NCBI GenBank assembly: GCA_024998755.1
Contig: JACEUU010000003.1
Span: 806,001-870,000, forward strand
Reading direction: 5' to 3'
Length of the DNA: 64,000 nucleotides
Source: Vampirovibrio sp.
GTDB taxonomy: Bacteria; Cyanobacteriota; Vampirovibrionia; Vampirovibrionales; JAJTHC01
A model generated the notes under the pieces. That model searched no databases. It was not told where the DNA came from and worked only from the letters and a program-made list of their open reading frames with translations. This document shows, in pieces, positions 1 to 8,617 of the stretch; within the stretch, counting starts at the first letter, position 1, and each line of letters starts with the position of its first letter. Both the position numbers and the translations under genes were made by a program.

Positions 1-112
1 CCCCGCAATGATTTTGCATTTCCGTATTAAAGACGAAATTCGAGGCTTCGGCTACGAACTGAAACAAATTGTGCTAGAACCTATTCAACCCAAAACCGAC
101 AAAGCGTCTTAA
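1..112 (+). CDS. C-terminal end of an unidentified protein (partial)
   Basis: An open frame runs in from the left edge (codons starting at base 2) and stops at TAA 110-112, giving 36 residues that end in KTDKAS. The pattern FRIKDEIRGFGYEL followed by IVLEP is faintly like the extreme C-terminus of RecJ-type exonucleases, but that is a weak impression and no function is assigned. The following SDR gene starts 20 bases downstream on the same strand, so the two may be co-transcribed. Confidence 0.5.
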   Translation, partial: PAMILHFRIKDEIRGFGYELKQIVLEPIQPKTDKAS

Positions 113-132
113 TTGCAGAAGGAACAAAACAG

Positions 133-891
133 ATGCCAACCACTCAACCCGTCGTGCTAATAACAGGGGCTAGCAGAGGCATTGGCGAAGCCATCGCCCA
201 CGCTTTAGCCACAATAGGAGGCTACACCTTAGCCCTCAGCGCCAGAAGTACCGAAGCGTTAAACACCCTGAAACAAACCCTTCAAGCGGAACATCCTTCT
301 TTAACGGTCGAGGTTTTTCCGTGTGATGTTGCTTTGCCACAAAGCCCTCAAGCGTTGATTGAAGCAGTCTTCAAGGGGTTGGGGCGGGTAGATGTGCTAA
401 TCAACAACGCTGGCGTGGGTGGAAAAGTGGGGCTTATTACCGAAATGCCCGATGCCCACCTTCATGCCATGGTGGATTTAAACCTAAAAGCCCCCATGTT
501 GCTGAGCAAATACGCCTTGCAAGCTATGTTGAATCAACCCAAGTTGGCGGGTAGAGGCATGGGGACGATTATTAATATCAATTCTATTGCTGGGAAAACC
601 GCGTTTCCGTTTTGGGCGGTGTATGACGCTACTAAAGCAGGCTTGAAAGCTTTTGCCGATGCGTTGAGTGAAGAACAGCGGACTAATGGCGTGCGGGTGA
701 TTGGCATTTACCCTGGGGCGTGCGATACCGCTATTTGGGAAACGTTGGACTTGGCGGCAGATGACACGCCGGATAAGACAGGCTTTTTACGCCCTGCCCA
801 AGTAGCGGAAGCCGTGGTGTTTGCCTTAACTCAACCCGCAGGCACGTTGGTTAGCGATATTACGCTAATGCCCACCGCCCCAGCCGTTTAG
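133..891 (+). CDS. Short-chain dehydrogenase/reductase (SDR)
   Basis: This is a 252-residue classical SDR, the usual family length. The N-terminal Rossmann motif TGASRGIG (residues 11-18) binds NAD(P)H, NNAG lies at 91-94, and the catalytic Ser151, Tyr164 and Lys168 (YDATK) are all present. It should be a soluble cytoplasmic oxidoreductase acting on a carbonyl or hydroxyl group; the substrate cannot be read from sequence. The ATG at 133 follows AGAAGGA at a good distance. The coding strand becomes more G-rich toward the 3' end, as in many genes here. It ends just before the convergent transglycosylase gene. Confidence 0.92.
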   Translation: MPTTQPVVLITGASRGIGEAIAHALATIGGYTLALSARSTEALNTLKQTLQAEHPSLTVEVFPCDVALPQSPQALIEAVFKGLGRVDVLINNAGVGGKVGLITEMPDAHLHAMVDLNLKAPMLLSKYALQAMLNQPKLAGRGMGTIININSIAGKTAFPFWAVYDATKAGLKAFADALSEEQRTNGVRVIGIYPGACDTAIWETLDLAADDTPDKTGFLRPAQVAEAVVFALTQPAGTLVSDITLMPTAPAV

Positions 892-903
892 GCTTATTTT
901 AAT

Positions 904-1902
904 TTATAAACCGGCACTTTGCTGAAGTAACTCATCTAAATAGCGTTGTACCTTACCCACATAGTACCAAGCAGAATCTGTCATGCCTTGGCGTTCAACC
1001 GTGCCTTGCCCTACGTAATAGCTACCAATGGCTTTACTAGCATCATCCGGAAACTTCCGTCCTAAAATCTGCAGATATTTTGCCGTGCCCTGTAAGTTTT
1101 GGTATGGGTCAAAGGCGTTTTCTACGCCTAGCCATTTAGCGGTATCGTCTTTCAACTGCCCTAAGCCTTTGGCATTGCTAGTTGAAACCGCATCGGTGCG
1201 AAAGCTGGATTCTACGGCAATTAAACTGGCTAATACCCGTGGGTCTACTTCGTATCGGTCGCCGGCTTCAATGAGCCAAACCGCTAAAATGTGAGCCCCT
1301 GTAGCATCCCACTTTTTGTTGGTTTTTTGAATGAAGCCCATTAGCAATTGCTCATTGGCAGTAGGGGTGGGTTCTTGCCCAAAAAGCCATGGGCTAGGCA
1401 ATGTGTACACTTCACTAACGCTAGGGAATGTTGGTTTTACCACTTTTTTATGAAATAACCGTTGAAAGAAGCGTTTAAGAGCTCCGGGTTTTTTGACCTT
1501 TGGACTAGTACTTGTATTGTAGGAAGCTCCTGTTCTTACATCATAATTGGCACTGGCGATTAGTTGGGGTTTTTCCGCCACGGCTGGCATGGCGTAGTTG
1601 AAGGTTTCTTCGGTGGAATAGGCGATTGTTTCCGCTTTAGCAAGGGCGGTTTTAACGTCGTTTTTTAAGGCAAAGGGGAAGGCTGAAACCGAAGCATTCA
1701 TTAAGGTTGAAGCAGGTTGAGTTACAGGTATTGCTACAAACTGCTTAGTGCCAACCATGGGGCTAATAACAGCGGAAGGGGTACTTGCTTTAACAATAGG
1801 CGTCAAACCAACAATATCAGTGGCTTGGGCATAGGGGGTAGCTAAAACAAAGCATGCCAATAAAACGAAGGTTAAGGTTAGCTGATAATGACTATTTTTC
1901 AT
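904..1902 (-). CDS. Secreted lytic transglycosylase (SLT domain)
   Basis: The product begins with a Sec signal peptide (basic start, hydrophobic stretch LTFVLLACFVLA, Ala-rich cleavage region ending YAQA). About 160 low-complexity residues follow, then a C-terminal SLT domain. The catalytic Glu sits in LIAVESSF, followed by KGLGQL and the NLQGTAKYL helix typical of soluble lytic transglycosylases that cleave the MurNAc-GlcNAc bond of peptidoglycan. I chose the ATG at 1902 because AAAGAG precedes it. An in-frame ATG at 1917 adds MKEYT but has no ribosome binding site. It converges with the SDR gene. Confidence 0.88.
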   Translation of the reverse strand: MKNSHYQLTLTFVLLACFVLATPYAQATDIVGLTPIVKASTPSAVISPMVGTKQFVAIPVTQPASTLMNASVSAFPFALKNDVKTALAKAETIAYSTEETFNYAMPAVAEKPQLIASANYDVRTGASYNTSTSPKVKKPGALKRFFQRLFHKKVVKPTFPSVSEVYTLPSPWLFGQEPTPTANEQLLMGFIQKTNKKWDATGAHILAVWLIEAGDRYEVDPRVLASLIAVESSFRTDAVSTSNAKGLGQLKDDTAKWLGVENAFDPYQNLQGTAKYLQILGRKFPDDASKAIGSYYVGQGTVERQGMTDSAWYYVGKVQRYLDELLQQSAGL

Positions 1903-2051
1903 TGTATACTCTTTCATAACAGTTATAAAGTTTTAAAATGGATGAGTCTCATTATATCATACTATTTATGAGGAAAGACTGTTTTTTTAAACAGTTTCAG
2001 CTAAGTTAAACGGCGATTGCTACACGACTACTACGGAGTTCCTTTTACGCC

Positions 2052-2978
2052 ATGCCCACAACACAATCATTTACCCATTATGCCAACCTACCCACAGAAC
2101 AAGCCAACCCCGCCACGGAAAACCTCGATGGATTGTCGACGCTAGCCCTCCTGCAAGCCATCAATCAAGAAGACCAAACGGTTGCCTTCGCCGTGGAAAA
2201 AGCCACGCCACAAATCGTCCCCGTGGTAGAAGCCACGCTCAAAGCCTTCAATAACGGCGGAAGATTATTCTACATTGGGGCAGGCACCAGTGGCAGGCTA
2301 GGCGTGCTAGATGCCAGCGAATGCCCCCCCACCTTCAGCGTAGAACCCACCTTGGTGCAAGGCATCATCGCTGGCGGAGACTACGCCCTTCGCAATGCCG
2401 TAGAAGGGGCTGAAGACGACCCTATCGCTGGGCGGGAGGCGATTATTGCCGCTAACGTTGGGGCGAATGATGTCGTGATTGGTCTTTCAGCCAGTGGTGG
2501 AGCGGCTTTCGTTGTTTCCGCCATGCAAGAAGCCCGACATCGTGGGGCGGTAACGGGCTGTGTTACCTGTGTGGTGGGTAGTGCTTTAGCCACCACCGTG
2601 CATTTCCCCATTGTGGTAGCCGTGGGGGCAGAAGTGTTGGCGGGGTCTTCAAGGCTGAAGGCGGGGACTGCTCAAAAATTGGTGCTGAATATGATTAGTA
2701 CCGCCAGCATGGTTCAATGGGGAAAAACCTACGGCAACCGCATGGTAGACGTCAAACCGACCAATCAAAAATTGCAGGCTCGGGCGGTTCGGTTGGTTTC
2801 GGAAATTGCGGGTGTTTCATCAGCACAAGCTGAAGAGGCCTTAGCCTTAGCGGGCGGTAATGTTAAGATAAGTATCGTAATGTTACAAAAAAGTTTACAA
2901 TTTCAAGAAAGTGTTGACCATTTAAAAAATTGTGGAAACACCTTGAAATCTGCATTAAACACCCCTTTCGGCGGATGA
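2052..2978 (+). CDS. murQ: N-acetylmuramic acid 6-phosphate etherase
   Basis: This 308-residue product matches MurQ, which removes the lactyl ether from MurNAc-6-phosphate during peptidoglycan recycling to give GlcNAc-6-phosphate. It carries a SIS sugar-phosphate-binding fold with the signature SGRLGVLDASECPPTF near residues 80-95, including the catalytic-region glutamate. The text AGTSGRLG and KLVLNMISTASM is highly characteristic. It lies divergently from the lytic transglycosylase upstream, which would generate the muropeptides to be recycled. The 5' end is very C-rich on the coding strand (19 C against 3 G in the first 49 bases). Confidence 0.95.
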   Translation: MPTTQSFTHYANLPTEQANPATENLDGLSTLALLQAINQEDQTVAFAVEKATPQIVPVVEATLKAFNNGGRLFYIGAGTSGRLGVLDASECPPTFSVEPTLVQGIIAGGDYALRNAVEGAEDDPIAGREAIIAANVGANDVVIGLSASGGAAFVVSAMQEARHRGAVTGCVTCVVGSALATTVHFPIVVAVGAEVLAGSSRLKAGTAQKLVLNMISTASMVQWGKTYGNRMVDVKPTNQKLQARAVRLVSEIAGVSSAQAEEALALAGGNVKISIVMLQKSLQFQESVDHLKNCGNTLKSALNTPFGG

Positions 2979-3051
2979 TATGCAACAACGCAGTTAGCCT
3001 GAACAATGGAAGTTTTAAGAAAAAAATTAGTATTTTTGGTTTACTTGGCGT

Positions 3052-3057
3052 TATAAT
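3052..3057 (+). promoter_or_regulatory. Possible -10 box upstream of rpsA
   Basis: A perfect TATAAT lies 195 bases before the S1 start in a 270-base AT-rich gap. No convincing -35 hexamer is visible 16-18 bases upstream, so this is only a candidate. Confidence 0.25.
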
Positions 3058-3230
3058 TAATCTTATATAGTAGTTTGAAATTTTTTCAACCCCCTAAACA
3101 AGGTGCAAACGAGCAAATTACTCAGTTTGATGATTTGTTGCCGTGTTCCTTGTGTTATTAGTTAGCGTAATTTAGGTGTGTAGGGTTGGTTCGGTTTTTT
3201 CCGCTTGCCATGCCAGTTAAATTCAGAAGT

Positions 3231-3252
3231 TTTAAGTGGGAGACGACTTAAA
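3231..3252 (+). promoter_or_regulatory. Hairpin presenting the rpsA Shine-Dalgarno sequence
   Basis: TTTAAGT and ACTTAAA form a perfect 7-bp stem around the loop GGGAGACG. The GGGAG ribosome binding site sits in the loop, and the last stem base is the A of the ATG. Ribosomal protein S1 is known to repress its own translation in E. coli through leader hairpins, so this could be an operator; that function is inference. Confidence 0.5.
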
Positions 3253-4391
3253 TGTCCCCTTTTTATAGTCAGCCAGTAGAAGTTGCTCAAGAAGCAAAAG
3301 ACTTGTTTGCCCAGTTACTGGATGGTAAATTTGATTATTCGTTTAAGCGTGGTAGCTTGGTTTCAGGCACGGTTATTTCTTGGGATGCCAACTATGCTTA
3401 TGTAGATATTGGGGCTAAAACCAATGCATTACTTCCTTTAAAGGAATTAATGAATAAGGGCGATAGCTTCACCGAAGAGCTTGCTTTAGGTGATACCCGT
3501 GAATTTTATTTGTTGAAAGAAGAAGATAACGAATCTCAATTAACGTTATCGTTGCGTCGTGTTGCGGTTGCCCACACATGGAAATCCTTACAGGAAGCCA
3601 TGGATAAAGAAGAATTGGTCGATTGTGCCGTTTCTGCCGTTGTTAAAGGTGGTTTATTGGTAGATGTTCGGGGGCTTCGTGGCTTCGTTCCTTCTAGCCA
3701 TTTGAAAAACCGTAACAACTTGGAAGAATTGATTGGTCAAACCTTACAGTTCAAAATTTTAGCGGTAGATTCGCTTCGCAACAACATTATTCTTTCCCAC
3801 CGTAAAGTGGAAGCGGATAATGCTCGTGAACAACGTAAAGAATTATTTGCCAGACTTGAAGTGGGTTCCACTAAAGAAGGTAAAGTTGTTCGTATTACCG
3901 ATTTTGGTGCATTTGTTGACTTGGGCGGCATTGATGGCTTATTGCCTCTTTCGCAAATGTCTTGGCGTTGGGTGGAACATCCTTCCGACGTATTGGCGAT
4001 TGGCGATGAAGTGAAAGTTGAAGTGATTGGTGTTGATGTTGAACGTCAACGCGTCAGCTTATCGGTTAAATCTTTACTGAAAGACCCTTGGGTTGAAGTG
4101 GCTGAAACTTTTACTTTGGGTTCCAAAGTTGAAGGTAAGTTAACCCGTTTAAAACAGTTTGGTGCGTTTGTGGAAATTTTCCCAGGCGTAGAAGCCTTAT
4201 TGCCTGCTAAAGAATTGAATGATTATGAACAAGCCAATGGCGAACGCTTAGAAGTTGCTGCTATTGTGAACCCATACATCGTGAAATTCCAACCAGAAGA
4301 ACGTCGCATTAGCTTAAGTTTTTCTGAAAACGGTGGTCAGCAAAACTACACCAACCGTAAGCAACAAAACGCGGAAGAAGCTGTTTCCTAA
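3252..4391 (+). CDS. rpsA: Ribosomal protein S1-type RNA-binding protein
   Basis: The 379-residue product contains about four S1 (OB-fold) repeats, roughly at 35-105, 120-185, 200-270 and 290-360. Each has the typical G-x-V-x-x-(I/L) opening and FGAFVDLGG or FGAFVEIFPG core. S1 binds single-stranded mRNA at the ribosome to help initiation. It is shorter than the six-domain E. coli protein and similar in size to the short cyanobacterial and Gram-positive forms. Translation probably starts at 3252, after GGGAG held in a small hairpin. It lies alone between murQ and a convergent J-domain gene. Confidence 0.92.
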   Translation: MSPFYSQPVEVAQEAKDLFAQLLDGKFDYSFKRGSLVSGTVISWDANYAYVDIGAKTNALLPLKELMNKGDSFTEELALGDTREFYLLKEEDNESQLTLSLRRVAVAHTWKSLQEAMDKEELVDCAVSAVVKGGLLVDVRGLRGFVPSSHLKNRNNLEELIGQTLQFKILAVDSLRNNIILSHRKVEADNAREQRKELFARLEVGSTKEGKVVRITDFGAFVDLGGIDGLLPLSQMSWRWVEHPSDVLAIGDEVKVEVIGVDVERQRVSLSVKSLLKDPWVEVAETFTLGSKVEGKLTRLKQFGAFVEIFPGVEALLPAKELNDYEQANGERLEVAAIVNPYIVKFQPEERRISLSFSENGGQQNYTNRKQQNAEEAVS

Positions 4392-4432
4392 CCTTCTTTA
4401 ATTAGTTTTTTTCGATAAACCGCTGATGTTAG

Positions 4433-6112
4433 TTAATCTACTTCGGCGGTTTGTTCGTTTTCAGTTAATTCAAGTGCGGCTTTAATCCGTTCCTCTTCCG
4501 TTAAGGAAATTAGCATCAGGGTTTCGTATAGGCGTTTTTCGTCAGATGAAAGAGCAGAAGCCTCGGGTAAGTACCAGTTTACTTCCACTTCAAACAGGGT
4601 GTTGTTTTTACCACCTATATTCAAAACGGTTTGCGAAGTAATACCACTGGGAATAGGCACTTGCAGGGTTTCTGCCGTAGTGGTGGTAAAGGCGTAGATA
4701 CCGCCTAAAATCGCCAATGGTAGCGGAATGGTAATTTGTTCTGCAATAATAATGGGGTCTATTAAGGTTTGTTTATCGCTCCAAGGCATTGCGGGGGGCG
4801 TATCAATGGCGGGGGCTGAACTAGGGAACAAAGGTTGTTTGGATGGGCTAGCAGGCTTGATTAGTCCCCCTAAGGCTAGTATTTTGGAAAAAAGAGACTG
4901 GTCATCTTGAATGTGCACCACTAACACCAAGGATTGATTGTTGGGGGTTGTTGGTTTTATTGTTTTTTTGCCTAAGCTTTTTACTTTTTTCAGCCCTCCT
5001 TTGGGGCTAGAGGGGTCTTCTTGATACCATGCTTCTTCCGTAATTTTAAGCCGTTGCCCTTCCTTTAGGTTTTTAGGCAACTGTAATTGCATAATAGTGG
5101 GTAAGTTAAATTTTTCGCAATGGCTGGCGTCTAATTGCAACCGAATGGGTTTACCGGCTTTGGCTTGCTTGGTTGAAAGGTTTAGTACACCTTCTACTTC
5201 GGTGGGCTCTTTGGTAAATAGCGTTACTGGCTTATTGGGACGTAAGCAGTATCTTAATCTGGTTAAAAAGTCATAATGGGGCATACTGCTTTCAAGTTCT
5301 GTCTCATCCGTCTTTTTCGGTGGGATGGGCGGAGGCAATTTTTCTTTCCGAATAGTAATGGTGGGTTCTGAAGCAGCAGAAGCCGGCGAAGAATAAACGG
5401 CTTCGTTTTGAAATAGACCTTCTTTACTTTCCAGTTGTGTGGCTGATGATGGCGATGGATTATCAGATCGATTGCCCCTTTGTTGATATTGCGAGGCTGC
5501 GGTGTAGGGTTTATTCGCTTTTACGGTTGTCTGCTGAACCGGTTTTGATTGTAGAACATCTGCATCTGTAGAATAGGCAACTTCATTTTGATGGCTGGTC
5601 GTTTGTTCTGTCTTATCTCTATAAATTTTCGGGGTGTTTATGGGGGGGGTTGTAACGTCTCTTGGTGGGTTTACTGGCACGCTATGGGTTGGGTTATAGC
5701 TGGGGTTAGTGGTTTGGCTATACTGTTGCGGTGGCGTAGGCACCACATAAGCCGGATTATTTTTGGCCATATAGGCGGCTATTTTTTCTAATAGTAACCG
5801 TAGTTTGTCATCATATAGGGTTTTTGTTTCAGTTGACTTCAGCGTAACATAAGCCATGTTAATAGCTTTAAACCGCTCTTCCGCTTCTTGGGCTAGGGCT
5901 AAATTTTCCAAATGAAAATCAGGGTGCCAGCGTTTGGCCAATTCACGATAGGCTAGTTTTACCTGTTCTACACTGGCGAAATTGGGTAGTTCTAATACTT
6001 GATAATAGTTGTATTTTCCCAAATTACCATTGCCTTGGCTTAAGGTTTTAGCACGAAAGGAGGCATTGACTGACGTGGTGTTCGGTTGATATGCGGTGGT
6101 ATCTTGTGTCAT
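4433..6112 (-). CDS. J-domain (DnaJ-like) co-chaperone
   Basis: The N-terminal J domain spans about residues 35-103 and has the HPD motif at 63-65 needed to stimulate DnaK ATPase. A Pro/Thr/Gln-rich linker of about 150 residues follows. From about residue 280 there are beta-rich segments resembling the DnaJ C-terminal substrate-binding region, ending in TLQVPIPSGITSQTVLNIGG, close to the CTD consensus of DnaJ/CbpA. No CxxCxGxG zinc fingers are visible, so it is not a canonical DnaJ. At 559 residues it is longer than CbpA because of the linker. No ribosome binding site is obvious before the ATG at 6112. Confidence 0.85.
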   Translation of the reverse strand: MTQDTTAYQPNTTSVNASFRAKTLSQGNGNLGKYNYYQVLELPNFASVEQVKLAYRELAKRWHPDFHLENLALAQEAEERFKAINMAYVTLKSTETKTLYDDKLRLLLEKIAAYMAKNNPAYVVPTPPQQYSQTTNPSYNPTHSVPVNPPRDVTTPPINTPKIYRDKTEQTTSHQNEVAYSTDADVLQSKPVQQTTVKANKPYTAASQYQQRGNRSDNPSPSSATQLESKEGLFQNEAVYSSPASAASEPTITIRKEKLPPPIPPKKTDETELESSMPHYDFLTRLRYCLRPNKPVTLFTKEPTEVEGVLNLSTKQAKAGKPIRLQLDASHCEKFNLPTIMQLQLPKNLKEGQRLKITEEAWYQEDPSSPKGGLKKVKSLGKKTIKPTTPNNQSLVLVVHIQDDQSLFSKILALGGLIKPASPSKQPLFPSSAPAIDTPPAMPWSDKQTLIDPIIIAEQITIPLPLAILGGIYAFTTTTAETLQVPIPSGITSQTVLNIGGKNNTLFEVEVNWYLPEASALSSDEKRLYETLMLISLTEEERIKAALELTENEQTAEVD

Positions 6113-6195
6113 GAAAGAGCGTGGTTATCCTATTACAGAAGCGGGGTATCGTCTAATAAAGTATTTCGGATTACTAAAGTGGTTTCTGAAGCAAG

Positions 6196-6349
6196 GCATA
6201 TAGAAAACTCTGAAAAAGCCTCATAAGGCGTGCTAACTTCGTTACTGTGGTACTCAAATCCTCATGTACTTCTTTGTACACTGCGGTTTTCCGTTCCTCA
6301 TGCCTCGTTATCATCCTTCTGAAATCTTTTTCAGAGCTTCCTATAGATG
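6196..6349 (+). repeat. D-family hairpin repeat, copy D1
   Basis: The outer arms CATATAGAAAACTCTGAAAA and its near complement (ending CTTTTTCAGAGCTTCC, 6326-6349) form a roughly 22-bp imperfect inverted repeat. The core carries GGCGTGCTAACTTCGTTAC, a TGTAC..GTACA inner hairpin and TGCCTCGTTATC. It is nearly identical to D3 and shares core blocks with D2, D4 and D5. Confidence 0.8.
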
Positions 6350-6374
6350 ATGGAGACCCAAATTAAAGCAAAAA

Positions 6375-6406
6375 AACCCCTGTAGGTAACAAGTACTTAC
6401 AGGGTT
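6375..6406 (-). terminator. Rho-independent terminator for the gene at 6445-6855
   Basis: On the minus strand AACCCTGTAAGTACTTG pairs with the following TACAGGGGTT, and the stem is followed by a run of T. Confidence 0.7.
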
Positions 6407-6444
6407 CTGGCTTTTCTCTCTAATGAAAAACTATAAAATTGTGA

Positions 6445-6855
6445 TTAGCTGAAGAGTTGACCTTCAACGTTTGTTAGAATGGAATTCGCAATTGAATTGG
6501 TGTCTACTGATTCTAAATATTGGGTTAACGCTTGTGGGTTTTTTAATAGTTGCTTAAAGTGTTCTACTTTTTCTTGATTATAGGGTTCTTTAACGGCGTT
6601 AGCTTTGCGTACTAACTTGGCAGTGGCTAAGTCTTGGCTCGCTTTTTCTTGAGATTCCTTTGAAACAAGTAGGGTAACAGCTGGCGATGTACTAACGCTA
6701 TTAGCGGTTACTGCTTGGTTAGAAGGGGTTAATGCGGGTGCGATAGGTTCTTTTTCTGTGGGTGAAGGAGATGTAATTCCTGTAGCGATACTACTGTTTA
6801 GTCTTGTGCCAGAAACGTTCGTGTTTGGGGTTTGAATACTTATAGAATCTACCAT
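6445..6855 (-). CDS. Hypothetical 136-residue protein, weakly FlgM-like
   Basis: The small soluble product has a Thr/Ser/Pro-rich, probably disordered first 75 residues. A charged helical C-terminal part runs through KVRKANAVKEPYNQEKVEHF and then LESVDTNSIANSIL. The last part loosely resembles the C-terminal helices of the anti-sigma factor FlgM, and the window does contain flagellar genes, but no sigma-28 promoter is visible and the similarity is by eye only. GAGAAAGAG precedes the ATG and a clear terminator follows. I treat it as a real gene of unknown function. Confidence 0.6.
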   Translation of the reverse strand: MVDSISIQTPNTNVSGTRLNSSIATGITSPSPTEKEPIAPALTPSNQAVTANSVSTSPAVTLLVSKESQEKASQDLATAKLVRKANAVKEPYNQEKVEHFKQLLKNPQALTQYLESVDTNSIANSILTNVEGQLFS

Positions 6856-7383
6856 ATTGTGTCGCTCTTTCTCTATCAGATTGGTTTATTTTTGAATAAT
6901 TTTTTAAGGCGTCAATGCCAAAAAACCAATTACTCCTGAATTAATCAAACATCCTTGAGAAAACCAAACCATCACTTCTAGAAGCTACTAGTAAAGTTTT
7001 GAAACTCCGTTTCCATCTGTTATAAGATTACTGTAAACTCTGCGTCTTGTCATAAACCAAACGAATGATATTCCTCAAGAATCATCTCATCCTTATGGTG
7101 GATAAAACGAAAAAAATATCGTATAGACAAGGGAGAGTTGGTAAGCAACTTTAGGGCAGTGGCAACCACAGGGTGAGTCAAAAAACAAGATCTGAAAGAG
7201 TCAAAACTTACTTTTTGTTATAGTATCTGAAAATTGAGCCCAACGCCAGTCTTTTTTGTTACTTAATATAGAATGTACAAAAATAAGATATTCCAACCTG
7301 CATAGTTGACAAATCCTTGGTTGCTCATTTATCATTAGCATTCGGCTTATTTAAATTTTTTATTAGAAACACCTGTATTACTG
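6856..7383. other. 528-base intergenic region before argD
   Basis: This is an AT-rich divergent region between the small gene at 6445 and argD. I see no gene, and no riboswitch that I can identify. A block near 7130-7190 (GGGAGAGTTGG, then GGCAGTGGCAACCAC) is more GC-rich and structured-looking than its surroundings and could be part of an argD leader. Confidence 0.4.
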
Positions 7384-8613
7384 ATGACTACACTTCTCCC
7401 GTCCTTACCGCCTCAATCTACCCTGCTAACGCAAGCAAGCCAAGTATTGATGCACAATTACTCCCCTGCCCCGCTAGTGCTAACCCACGGCAACGCCTGC
7501 ACCGTGTGGGACGCTGCAGGCAACGCCTATTTAGATTTTACCGCTGGCATTGCCGTTAACACCTTGGGGCATGCTCATCCTGCTATTATAGAGGCTATTA
7601 ACACGCAAGCCCAGCAGTTAATGCACGTTTCCAATCTGTATGCAACGCAACCGTGTATTGAATTAGCTACGCAACTCACCCAATTGGGCAGGTTTTCCAA
7701 AGCCCTGTTTTGCAATAGCGGAGCAGAAGCCAATGAAGCCGCCATCAAATTAGCCAGAAAATGGGCGAAACAGCATAAGCACCCGCACGCTACGCAAATT
7801 CTGGTGTTTGGTAATGCGTTTCATGGGCGAACGTTGGGGGCGTTATCGCTTACCCCGAAAGAAGCTTACCAAGTGCCGTTTGCCCCCCTTATGCCCAGCG
7901 TGAAAGTGGGTGTTTTCAATCAAACCGAAAATTTAGACACGCTTATCACGAACCACACGGCGATGGTCATGGTTGAGCCCATTCAAGGCGAAGGCGGCGT
8001 CAATGTGGCTACCCCCGAATTCCTACAGGCGTTACGCCGGCGGTGTGATGAAACGAAGACCGTTTTGTGGTTTGACGAAATTCAGTGTGGTATGGGGCGG
8101 ACTGGTACGCTGTTTGCGTTTGAACAAGTTGAAGGCGTTCTGCCAGATGGGGTTTCGTTAGCGAAAGGTTTGGGTGGGGGTTTCCCGATTGGGGCGATTT
8201 TAGTCAATGAAAAACTGGCAGATACCTTCCAACCGGGCGACCACGGCACCACCTTTGGAGGGAATCCCCTTGCTTGTGCGGTGGGCTTGGCGGTGTTGAA
8301 TGAATTGACCCAGCCAGCGTTTATGGCGACTGTGCGTGATTGTGGTAGCTTGTTGCATGAGGGGTTGGGTCAGTTGCAGGTAGATTTTCCGCAGTTGGTG
8401 GTGGATGTTCGGGGATGGGGGTTGATGCAGGGCTTGGCGTTGGCTGAAGACCAATTAGCGGTGGGGGATTTAGTAACCCATGCTCGAAATGCTGGTTTGT
8501 TGTTGGTGGGTGCGGGTGGCAACACCGTTCGGTTGATTCCGCCGTTGGTTGTAACCCCAACCGAAATCCATCACGCTTTGGGCCTCTTACGGTCGATTTT
8601 GGGTGGGGTTTAG
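7384..8613 (+). CDS. argD: Acetylornithine aminotransferase
   Basis: This 409-residue class-III PLP aminotransferase matches ArgD. It converts N-acetylglutamate semialdehyde and glutamate to N-acetylornithine in arginine biosynthesis and may also serve lysine synthesis. Visible motifs are YLDFTAGIAVNTLGHAHP, the PLP phosphate-binding FCNSGAEANEAAIKLARKW, WFDEIQCGMGRTG and the Schiff-base lysine in LAKGLGGGFPIGA. No other arg gene is adjacent. Composition swings along the gene: bases 7441-7500 have 23 C and 11 G, while 8461-8520 have 8 C and 25 G. The AT-rich gene at 8618 starts four bases after the stop. Confidence 0.95.
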   Translation: MTTLLPSLPPQSTLLTQASQVLMHNYSPAPLVLTHGNACTVWDAAGNAYLDFTAGIAVNTLGHAHPAIIEAINTQAQQLMHVSNLYATQPCIELATQLTQLGRFSKALFCNSGAEANEAAIKLARKWAKQHKHPHATQILVFGNAFHGRTLGALSLTPKEAYQVPFAPLMPSVKVGVFNQTENLDTLITNHTAMVMVEPIQGEGGVNVATPEFLQALRRRCDETKTVLWFDEIQCGMGRTGTLFAFEQVEGVLPDGVSLAKGLGGGFPIGAILVNEKLADTFQPGDHGTTFGGNPLACAVGLAVLNELTQPAFMATVRDCGSLLHEGLGQLQVDFPQLVVDVRGWGLMQGLALAEDQLAVGDLVTHARNAGLLLVGAGGNTVRLIPPLVVTPTEIHHALGLLRSILGGV

Positions 8614-8617
8614 TCTA

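Larger units (their letters stand above)
6113..6444. other. Intergenic stretch with repeat D1 and a terminator
   Basis: This 332-base gap between two minus-strand genes holds repeat element D1 and, closer to 6445, a hairpin that can terminate the downstream-facing small gene. I see no coding potential in it. Confidence 0.6.

Noticed and set aside
7130..7200. A riboswitch upstream of argD
   Set aside because: The stretch looks structured, but I could not match it to any known class and did not find a terminator or sequestered ribosome binding site.
7317..7559. A frame overlapping the start of argD
   Set aside because: It is in another frame of a well-supported gene and has no ribosome binding site or motif.
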